DNA of 64,000 nt from Muricea muricata (taxonomy: Eukaryota; Cnidaria; Anthozoa; Malacalcyonacea; Plexauridae): assembly GCA_963855995.1 (NCBI GenBank), contig OY979719.1, positions 17,145,312 through 17,209,311 of the forward strand. Reading direction: 5' to 3'. The number at the start of each line of letters is the position of its first letter. Position 1 is the stretch's first letter. Shown one piece after another: positions 25,201 through 35,500 of this stretch. Below the pieces are notes generated by a model. It saw nothing but the letters and a program-made list of their open reading frames with translations, did no database searches and was not told the origin of the DNA. Both the position numbers and the translations under genes were made by a program.

Positions 25201-28200
25201 GTTGTTTAGCATGTTGAGACGAAGAAAGAAAGAATTGGTCAGAAATGCATCGCATGTGGATACTCGGGAATAATAGCACTTGCTCATCGTCTCATCACGT
25301 TTATCCTCAAGAATCCCCCAGGTCAAGAAGAAAATGTTACACCTTCAAAGAAGTAAGTACCGTTTGAAAAGTGGTAGTAAACTTTACAATGGCATTAGAA
25401 TTACATATTCAATCTGTGGGAAGCATAACAGGTGGAAGTGGTGGAGACAATTCTTATTGTGTCGTGTTGTTTAGGGACAAGAAAAATCGTCGCGAGAAGA
25501 AGGGACAAAACAATGCACAAACTGGTTCACAAAACGGCTGCACAAGTCCAAGTCATGATTCTAATGAAGCCGACCCCATGCCGGTGATAGACACATCAAA
25601 TACTCAGTCTGTAAGATGATGCTTTTTTTTGTGATATATGCACCGTTATTAGAAACACACGTTGCAGCAGGTCATCAAGTCGAGATGAGGATGCATCAGC
25701 ATGATGATAACACGTCTGTTGCATATTGTGCACAGGTTTGATGCAAGTTGATTTGCAAGACTTCTTATCTACAAGCTTGATGCAAGTTGTTTTCAACAAC
25801 AGATTTCAGCTTGATGATTGCAAGACAACAACCTGATCTACTGTTTACTGCTATAGACCTGTGAACTTATTTTAAACATTGTTCGCTTCTACCCCGTAAG
25901 GGTACCGACTGCAGAAAAAACAATCTGTTCAGAAAAAAACAATATAACAATATTGTCACAGTCATGATATAACAATATTGTCACAGTCATGATATAACAA
26001 TATTGTTACAGTCATGATATAACAATATTGTCACGGTCATGATATAACAATATTGTCACAGTCATGATATAACAATATTGTCACAGTCATGATATAACAT
26101 TATTGTCACAGTCATGATATAACATTATTGTTACAGTCATGTCTGTCATGATATAACAATATTGTTACAATCATGATATAACAATATTGTTACAACCTTG
26201 TGTTGTCAACTTTGTGGAAATCTTGTTACAGCAGGTCTGTATCAGAAAAAAACAATATAACAATATTGTCACAGTCATGATATAACAATATTGTCACAGT
26301 CATGATATAACAATATTGTTACAGTCATGATATAACAATATTGTCACGGTCATGATATAACAATATTGTCACAGTCATGATATAACAATATTGTCACAGT
26401 CATGATATAACATTATTGTCACAGTCATGATATAACATTATTGTTACAGTCATGTCTGTCATGATATAACAATATTGTTACAATCATGATATAACAATAT
26501 TGTTACAACCTTGTGTTGTCAACTTTGTGGAAATCTTGTTACAGCAGGTCTGTATCAGACTTGTTAGGACAACCTTGTAACAAGTCTCGTATTTCCGTCA
26601 AGCTCGTTGCAAGTTGCTGACAAGTTGCTCCAGACTTGTTGACAACTTCAAGACAAGCAATGCGAACAGATCTTGTTGACGGCGTGTTGATGTACTCGCT
26701 GCAAGTTGTGAGACGCGTGTGCTTTACTTATTTTGATAGGATGGTTTTGATGATGACTGGAGCGAGGACACGAGCGAGGCTGCAGTCAGAGCACGTGAAA
26801 TGGAAGGTTTATCCATGCGTACTAAAGGATTGACCATGACCGATGATCTCGAGTTGTCTGAACAGAAGAGACTTCAAATATTTTACAGTTTCGTCGAGGT
26901 TAGTGTTTTTGATACTAATATTGATGCTAATAATTTGATATACCTTGTTTTTGGGTAGGTACTTACAGCACTGGATTTTCTAAAACACGTTGTCTGGTAT
27001 TGGTTGTTTAGGATAAAAAGAAACTGAATGATCTTGGTGTAAAAGTTATCGTTGCCGAAGCGGAACGACTTGAAGTCATGGACAAGGCTGTGCTTGTTCT
27101 TGCTGAGTTGATCTTTAATGCAGACATGGGCAATCAAATATCAAAATATGCTGCTCTTTTCAAAAGGGTAATACACCTCTATCTTTGCTATGTCTTCAAC
27201 CCAATCAACATTACCTGTCACTCTAACTCTTTTTCAACCCATAACTGTCCTGACAGTACTTTCCTCACTATTTCTGCAATGTCTTCCACCTATTGTGTTC
27301 CCTTCATTCTTTAATGTGGCTAGCATGTGACAAGCTCTCCTCATTCCACGACAATACATATTCTTGTAGCTGTACCATCTTGCCTTTGCTTTCCTTGTCT
27401 TTCTTTTCCACCTAAACACTCCACTTTGTCTCATGTCCATTTTATCCCAAGCTTGCTTGCTTATCCTTAACCTTCACCTTTCCTGGGTGGCGATGTCTTC
27501 CACCTACATACCATCCATTCCTCATGTCTCATTTCCGTGCTGTCTCGATTTCGCTTTTCCTCAATCTTCACTCACCACATCTTCAGTGCACTTTGTTTCG
27601 TGTCCATACTATCATATCTGGACCTTGCTTTCCCTAACCTTCACATTTTCTGCAATACTTCCACCCGCATAACCATTCCATTATGTCCATACTGTATCGA
27701 GTTTGCTTTTCTCAATGCTCACCTCACTGTAATAGCTTCCACGCATATCCTGCATTCCACTATGTCTCATTTTCATCCTGGCCTTGCTTTCCTTCATCTT
27801 CTCTACCCCTGCCCGCTTTTACTTACTGTCGCGTTACCGCCTTCAGCTAGTAAAAAAGTGGGAATTCCTTCATTCTTTGCAGTTTTTAACCAACAACCAA
27901 AAAGCGCAGAAACATTTGCTGGGCGCGTTCGAGATGTTGGTTGGTAAATCGTTTCCAGAAAAACTGATGCCTAAAGTTCCAAGACTTCTACAACTACTTT
28001 ATGAAAAAGATTTTCTTGAAGAAGAAGTTCTGCTGGAGTGGGCTGCCAAGGTAGGATTAACTTCAACTTTGGCTATCAAAACTTCTCCACTGTCTTGCGG
28101 CAATTTTTTTTAGCGTAACAAGTGCAAATGACAAGTTTGTTTCAACAAGCGGGTAAAATGACTACAATTTGCAAAAAGTCTTTGTGTTACTCGTTTGTTG

Positions 28201-28480
28201 CCTACTGTTTATGCGTCAAGCGCTTGAGCCTTTCTTTCGTTTTCAGGTTTCTAAGAAGTATGTTAGCAAGGAAGTCAGCAGCCAGATTCATGAAAAGGCG
28301 GCGCCATTCATCAAATGGCTCCAAGAAGCTGAAGAGGAGTCGAGCGATGACGAGAGCGAAGAAGATGCAGCGGTCGAGGTGGTCTACGCTACAGCCGGGG
28401 AGAAAGCAAAAATGGAAGCAGAAGAAAAAGAGAAGAAGGATGCTGATGAAGATGATGATTTTGATATTGATGAAATATAA
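22263..28480 (+). CDS. EIF5: Eukaryotic translation initiation factor 5
   Basis: GTPase-activating protein for eIF2 in the 43S pre-initiation complex. Nine coding exons with consistent phases: 22263-22337, 23268-23349, 23760-23932, 25210-25352, 25475-25610, 26740-26898, 27012-27167, 27883-28050, 28247-28480; 441 residues in total against 431 in human. The N-terminal GAP domain contains DQFYRYKMP with the arginine finger, followed by [15 protein letters not shown]. The zinc ribbon is split between exon 3 (CPEC) and exon 4 (CIACGYSG). A lysine-rich linker (KKNRREKKG) follows, then an acidic DGFDDDW segment and the C-terminal W2/HEAT domain with the aromatic-acidic box [20 protein letters not shown] near the end. 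An AATAAA at 28624 is a plausible polyadenylation signal. The gene looks intact. The first ATG was chosen for its match to the family's short N-terminus. Confidence 0.97.
24232..24410. mobile_element. Short foldback MITE in EIF5 intron 3
   Basis: Near-perfect palindrome of about 180 bp. AATAGATTTC at the left pairs with GAAATCTATT at the right, and the arms share TGTAATAGATCACAGATGAC and GTGTGAAGAACAAAAAGT with their complements. The loop is CGCACTCGACTGCGTCTCG-like. Confidence 0.9.
25655..25840. repeat. Dispersed CAACTTGC-type repeat, copy 3
   Basis: Contains TTGATGCAAGTTG and TGATGCAAGTTGTTTTCAAC, from the family described at 10140-10345. It abuts the 25-bp satellite array in EIF5 intron 5. 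Confidence 0.6.
25930..26555. repeat. 25-bp satellite array inside an exact 313-bp duplication
   Basis: The basic unit is GTCATGATATAACAATATTG plus TCACA (25 bp), about nine copies per block with sporadic C/T and A/T variants. The whole block including its unique tail (TTGTGTTGTCAACTTTGTGG onwards) repeats at a spacing of exactly 313 bp: the same CAGAAAAAAAC start occurs at 25930 and 26243, and the following CAG at 26556. The same variants occur in the same order in both blocks, so the larger duplication is recent. Confidence 0.95.
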
Positions 28481-29568
28481 AAATTACACGCGACATTTTA
28501 TGTAGAATTGGCATTGCTGCCCTTATATTATGTAGAATTTAACATTATGTTGTGTGTAGAAGTCCTATTTTATTCGCTAGCGAGTATTATATTGCTTTAA
28601 ATTCATGCTTCATATTGATTGGAAATAAACGCTTTGTGCTTTACGTATTATCAGTGTTTGCTTACAGTGGGATAGCAGAGGCTTTTCAAAACTTTTAAAA
28701 TAAATACATTACACTGCACTTTACATGGCGGATCGACAACACTTCTTGGGCCGCTGAACAAAGGAGCGCAGGCGAAAGAGACGAAAGGCTTCTCTTCTCG
28801 CCTATTTTCTATTTTCGCCTATTTACACAGCAAAAAACGCACAAGCTGTTCTGGCCTGATGAAAACAGCATTAAACAATGTTGTGCTGCCCACTTTGTTC
28901 AATGTTGTCAACGATATTGTTCAACATTGTTACACCTGATTGCAAGCTAATTCAGGCTCATCAACTTGTTCAGTATTGTTGACAACATTGAACAATGTGG
29001 GCAGCACAACATTGTTCAATGCTGTTTTCATCAGGCCAGAACAGGTTGTGCGTTTTTTGCTGTGTATATCACAAAGTCACGTGGTCGTCTTTGCGGGTAC
29101 TTCATGTAAATTATAGCGTATGAACTATGAAGGTTCCTAGGCCTTGTTTTGGTTATTTTGTCTGAATAGGTCATTGGTGCTTAATTTGTGTTCTGTGGCT
29201 TAAAGATCTTCAGAGGTTGGTACTAAGCCCTGGTACATTAATACAGTAAATAACAGACGTTGTTAAATGATTTGAAATATACAAACATGTTTTATACTGA
29301 ACAGAGGCTTACAGAGCAGTGTAAAGAAAATCTGACTGACTTGCCTTTTAACAAATAGGTCAGTCTGGTACTCTGGAGTCTGGATGACTGTGGTAGACCC
29401 GTCAAGGTTTAGGATTGACAAAATTTTGGGAGAGTTTATGGTAGAGCTCTACAACGCTACACCAGTAGGCATTTTAGTCACACTAAAATACTGAGAAAAC
29501 GACTCTATTTGCTAAATGATTTATCATTTCCAGGTAATTTTGATCCGTTGTACACTGGTTGACAATAA
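28481..29568. other. Intergenic EIF5-PARK7, with a foldback MITE
   Basis: After the EIF5 polyadenylation signal at 28624 the region holds a foldback at 28825-29065 and otherwise no recognised gene. PARK7's 5' UTR probably lies within about 29300-29568. Confidence 0.5.
28825..29065. mobile_element. Foldback MITE, termini ACACAGCAAAAAACGC
   Basis: ACACAGCAAAAAACGCACAA at the left is the reverse complement of the right end. Arms continue through CTGTTCTGGCCTGATGAAAA and GTTGTGCTGCCCAC. A diverged relative sits at about 39525-39790. Confidence 0.88.
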
Positions 29569-32500
29569 ATGGCTGCCACAAAAGGTCGAGCATTGATAAT
29601 TTTAGCCGAGGGTGCAGAAGAGATGGAGGCAGTTATAACAGCTGATGTTCTCCGACGGGGCAAGGTGCGTTAATTTCTGTTGATGGTGAAGCTTTATGAT
29701 GTGTTATGCATAGGTGGGGCTCGTCAAGGAAAGAAATATTATGTCCATGCAAGCCCAGGGTGCATTCTGTGTAAAGTTCACGCCAAAGATTCATGATTGT
29801 ACGCCGACTTTTATTATAAATTATATTATGATTTTTGTACGTACGGGACTTCAAATGCACCCTGGATGCAAGCGCAGCAAGGGGGTGGGGTTGTTTATGT
29901 AGGTAGTGGAATGTTATAAAATGCAGGAAAATTTATGCCCCCATGCCCCAGCAGAAAATATCATCAAGTAATGGTTTCAGTAAGCCATGATTTGTAAAAT
30001 TGTTTGATAAATTGCAAATGGTGTTTTGTTCCATCCATTTGAATGTTTTTTTACAGCTTGAAACTGGTGTCGAAAGTTTAGGAAATGTCAATTGATGAAT
30101 GTATAGTTACACACTTGGTACCATACCATGGTACCATAGATTCACCTGGCAGTTTTTAGGGCTGCACATTTGCATGTACACATTTATGTTCTTTTGCCAA
30201 AAACTACAGCAATGGTGTTTTCAAAGTTATTCTGTCAACAACCTAGCTGACCCAATAGCTTTATATTTTAAAACAAACTAAGTAATTTTTGAGAAAGTAT
30301 TATTACTGAGCACTCGTTTACTTCATTTGTACATGTTTTGATTTAGGTTGACACAGTCATCGCTGGATTGTCTAGTTCTGATCCTGTGCAATGTAGCAGG
30401 CAGGTGGTCCTTAAACCTGACATAAGTTTAGATGAAGCTTGCAAGGTATTCACTTTCTGATCTAAGCTGGACAATAATTGTGTTGTTGTGTTGATCTGCA
30501 ATATGGTGCATTTCACTCCCTCTTTTTTGATTGCAGTATTTCATGTAAACTTTCTCTTGTCTTTAGCAATCGTTTGATGCAGTTATATTGCCAGGTGGTG
30601 GTGGTGGAGCAAAGAGATTAGCCCAGGTAGGGTAGGGTAGGGTAAATACAAACCTAAAATGATCAGGCTTTGTGCTAACAAAAGTCATCATTGTGATTTG
30701 TTCTTTGAAAATTTATTTCTATTGCGGTTTATTGCCTTTCATTGTTATAAACAGGCACTCACAAAGCCTGTTTGTATAAGTTTGTGCGACCAGTATGGTA
30801 TCATAATTATGGCTATATACCATGATTATGACTATTTGTGTGACTAGTATGCTACCATGAATATGACTATATTTGTGCAACCAGTATTAATGATACCATG
30901 AATATGACTATATATGTGTGACCAGTATGGTACTGTACCATGATTATGACTATATCTATGCGACCTGTATAGAACCATCATTATGACTATATATGTGTGA
31001 CCAGTATGGTACCATGATTATGACTATATATGTGCAACCAGTATGGTACCATGATTTTGACCATATACAGTATGTACAACCAGTATGGTACCATGATCAT
31101 GACTATATTTGTGCAACCAGTATGGTACCATGATTTAACGACTATATATGTGCAACCAGTATGGTACCATGATTATGACTATATATGTGCAACCAGTATG
31201 GTACGATGATTATGACTATATATGTGTGACCAGTGTGGTACCATGATTATGACAATATGAGCAACTAGTATGGTACCATGATTATGACTATATGTATGCA
31301 ACCAGTATGGTACCATGATTATGACTATATGTATGCAACCAGTATGGTACCATGATTATGACGATATATGTGCGACCAATGGTACCATGATTATGACGAT
31401 ATATGTGCAACCAGTAAGGTCACACTGGTATACTGATATAGGTATTGTATTTGATACCAGTATATCGGTATGACTTTTTCAGTACACCAATATACCAACA
31501 TTTCTGAAATACCGTAGTTTTTCCGTATACTGAAACTTGTGATACCATCATCATCATTGCTTCGTCACAGTTCAATGGCGGATTTTTAATAGCTCGAATT
31601 GAACAGAGATATGACTGAAATTCCTTCTAAAGAGCTTCTAAATCATTGTAGATTAGTTCTCTGTTGTGGACTGTTGGGTTTTTTTTCACGTTTCGAAACG
31701 GACATTCTTTGATATTCGCATTGAGAAATCTTCCTCTCTAATTACAACCAAAAAGTCCGTAGTTATAAAACTAAAAAGCCTCTGGGAGAAGGGAGAGTGC
31801 ATACTGAACATCCCTTGTCCAATAACAATGTTCATTGAATGCAAAGTTGTCTCGCAACGACTTTTAATACTTTAAGAATTGAAAGGCTAGGGCTTGGATC
31901 TATTTTTAAATAGCAAGTTTGTATTGGCTGTTGAACAGAAATACCATGCGAGACAAGTTGGAAGAGATATGTTACACTTTGTGTAATGGCCAAATACCAA
32001 AAACCTCAAAATACTTCGTGCAATGCCTCTTGCGACAAAAATGTTGCCTAACTGTCAGTTGCGAGGCATGTTATACCTCGTAATTTCGTTTACGGCTTGT
32101 GTCGCAGCAAAATTGCGAGTCAAGTTGAAAGACAAGCTGTAACCGCATCTTCAGTAACCAGTAACAGTGTGCAAGTTGCTGTTTTTTAGGATACACGGTT
32201 GATTTATGCATGTACCCTTCTAGTTAGTGTCCCTGGTTAATTTGTATCGTGTATTTTCCAAGCCCCATGTTCGAATTAACATTTATATTACGAGCTCGAT
32301 ATCACCGCAGAGAAATTGAGAGCGAGTAATCAAATTGTTTCACTAAAATCTGAAATAAAAAATAATTTCAAGCCATTTTGTTACAAAAATCGTCTACAAA
32401 TTGTCCTTGAATTGAAAAAATACACCAGGAAAATTAATATTTTGCTACTCGCCGCTATCTCTCGAGGAGTAGATAGCGAGTAGAGTAGCCAATCAAATGA

Positions 32501-35500
32501 CAGCATTTTCATTAGTACGATTGTACTAATAATAAATATACTTTTTACATAGTCAACTGAAGTGAAAAAGATTTTAAAAGAGCAAGAAGAGCGCGACGGC
32601 TTTATCGCAGCTATTTCTGCCGGTAAGGTACACTGCATGCCAGTCGACCAAGACGTGATTTGATGGAAGCCGGACAGAATGTAATAAGTTCCTTGTATGG
32701 AAAGCCATAGCTGTCTTAAGTGATAAAACGTCATTTCATTAGGTGCTTTATACATTACATACGGTGCTTTAAACATGACATGCGGTGCTTTGAGTATTAT
32801 ATGCGGTGCTTTAAACATTATATGCGGTGCTTTGAGCATTATATGCGGTGCTTTAAGCATTATATGCGGTGCTTTAAACATTATATGCGGTGCTTTAAAC
32901 ATTATATGCTGTGCTTTGAGCATTATACGCAGTGCTTTCATCATTATACGCAGTTATTTCATCATTATACGCGGCGCTTTCATCATTATATGCGGTGCTT
33001 TCATCATTATACGCGGTGATTTCACCTTTGTACGCGGTGCTGTCATTATATGCGTTGCTTTCACCTTTATACGCAGTGCTTTGAACATTATACGCGGTGG
33101 TTTAAGCGTCATTATACTCAGTGAGCCAGTACCTTTGGTCAGCGTTGTGGAATGTTACACGATTCTGCTATACGTCATGTCATCAAGAATATCTAAACAC
33201 TCATCGAATATTCATAGGGCGATTACGTGTCATTTCCTGCTTCGAAATTTACAAGTTGAGCGCAGTTATAAAACGGTAAAATATATAAGACTTTTCTGGC
33301 GTTTTAAATCGAAAGTAAACCCGGGGGGTTTGAAATATGGAACAAATACTGCAATCTTTAAGGGGGTCCAATAGTAAAAAAAAATTTGTGTGTTTTAATG
33401 CTATGCAGTTCATCTTTGGTCAGGTGTTAGGACATGGTACCACAAACATAAAAATAAGTTTTTCAAAGTTACCATTGCCATGGTTACCATGTTAATTACT
33501 CCCTGATGGTGAAAAATTCATATATTTGTAAACATGATATCTCAACAACTATGAATGATAAAAATCTAAAATAACTTTATTTCAATAGTATATCACACGC
33601 TCTTGGAGATGAACCAAAACTATGGTGATTGAGGCAAAAATAAATTTTTCGCGGACAAATTATTGAAACTAGATATTATCGAGATGATACTGACTATCAT
33701 AACTTGCATGCTATTGCAAATATTTTTATGATTCTGGTTCATCTCCAAGAGAATTTAACACAGAACACGCACTGAAAGTTTGAAGTCAATAGCTTACATA
33801 CTTCTTGAGATATTGCGCATGCAATAATGCCGATTGGTGGTTTTCGGCAATTTGAGAAAAACTGCTTTGAAGTTTTTGCGCATGCATGCATTAAAATAAC
33901 ATTAATCGAACAATGCTATGGAAAAGCCCACAATAGAGTAAACCAATTGCATACCATTATTTGCTCTGGGTAAAATCATGGTTTTACGCTAACACGTTGT
34001 AGAATTTGCTGAATTTCTCCGTTTTTCTCTGTTTGAAATTTTGGATATGTTTAGAGAACGCCGTTAACAATATTTTGTAAAATTTTTGAAAACCGAGGAA
34101 TTTTGAAATTATTTACTGTTGGACCCTCTTAAATTTGGGGACTTTGCGTGGCCGATTTGAAGCACAGTGAATAGAACCGCAGGAAGTTTTAAATTTAATG
34201 GAAAATTTTGAAAAAAATTTTGGAAAAAAATTTTGAAAAAAAAATTTGGGAAAAAATTCTGAAAAAAAATTTGGGAAAAAAATTTGAAAAAAAATTTAGG
34301 AAAAAGTTTTGACAAAAAATTTTTCCCAATTTCTTTTTCAAATTTTTTTCCCAAATTTTTTTTCAAAATTTTTTCCCAAATTTTTTTTTCAAAATTTTTT
34401 TCCAAAAATTTTTTCAAAATTTCCCAAAAAAATTTGGGAAAAAATTTCGAAAAAAAATTTGGGAAAAAAGTTTGAAAAAAAATTTGGGAAAAAATTCTGA
34501 AAAAAAAATTTGGAAAAAGAATTTAAAAAAAAATTGGGAAAAAAATTTGAAAAAAAATTCGGGAAAAAATTTTCACAAAAAACTTTGACAAAAAATTTTG
34601 AAAAAAATTTGGGAAAAAATCTTGAAAAAAAATTCTGGAAAAAATTTTGAAAAAAAAATTGGGAAATTCATGAATATTCATGATTTTTCAGGAAAAAATC
34701 TTGAAAAAAAATTCAGGAAAAAATTTTGCAAAAGAAATTGGGAAAAAATTTTTTGTCAAAACTTTTTCCTAAATTTTTTTTTCAAATTTTTTTTCCAAAT
34801 TTTTTTTCAGAATTTTTTTTTTCAAAAATTTTTTTCAAATATTGTTCCATATTTCAACCCCCCCCCCGGGTTTACTTTCGATTTAATACGCCAGAAAAGT
34901 CTTATATATTTTACCGTTTTATAACTGCGCTCAACTTGTAAATTTCGAAGCAGGAAATGACACGTGATCGTCTATGAATATTCGATGAGTGTTTAGATAT
35001 TCTTAATGACATGACGTATAGCAGAATCGTGTAACATTCCACAACGCTGACCAAAGGTACTGGCTCACTGAGTATAATGACGCTTAAACCACCGCGTATA
35101 ATGTTCAAAGCACTGCGTATAAAGGTGAAAGCACCGCATATAATGATGAAAGCGCCGCGTATAATGATGAAATAACTGCATATAATGATGAAAGCACTGC
35201 GTATAATGCTCAAAGCACAGCATATAATGTTCAAAGCACCGCATATAATGTTTAAAGCACCGCATATGTTTAAAGCACCGCATATAATATTTAAAGCAAC
35301 GCATATAATGTTTAAAGCAACGCATATAATTATAATGTTTAAAGCACCGCATATAATGCTCAAAGCACCGCAAATAATGTTTAAAAAAAATTGGGAAAAA
35401 AAAATAATTCATGAATTTTCCAGGAAAAAATCTTGAAAAAAGGTTCAGGAAAAAATTTTGAAAAAGAAATTGGGAAAAAATTTTTTGTCAAAACTTTTTC

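Noticed and set aside
25930-26555. CRISPR-like regular repeat
   Set aside because: The units are contiguous 25-bp tandem copies without unique spacers, in an intron of a eukaryotic gene. It is a satellite.
27234-27947. Open frames in the pyrimidine-rich EIF5 intron 7
   Set aside because: The intron is rich in CTTTCC/TCCACC repeats that lack stops. The true exon 8 begins at 27883 and is defined by exact alignment with eIF5.
32381-33374. Long open frames with KAPHIMF or CGALNII heptads on both strands
   Set aside because: They are translations of the 21-bp satellite, which lacks stops in several frames. No codon bias, start context or similarity to proteins supports them. The same applies at 34911-35436 and 36357-36930.
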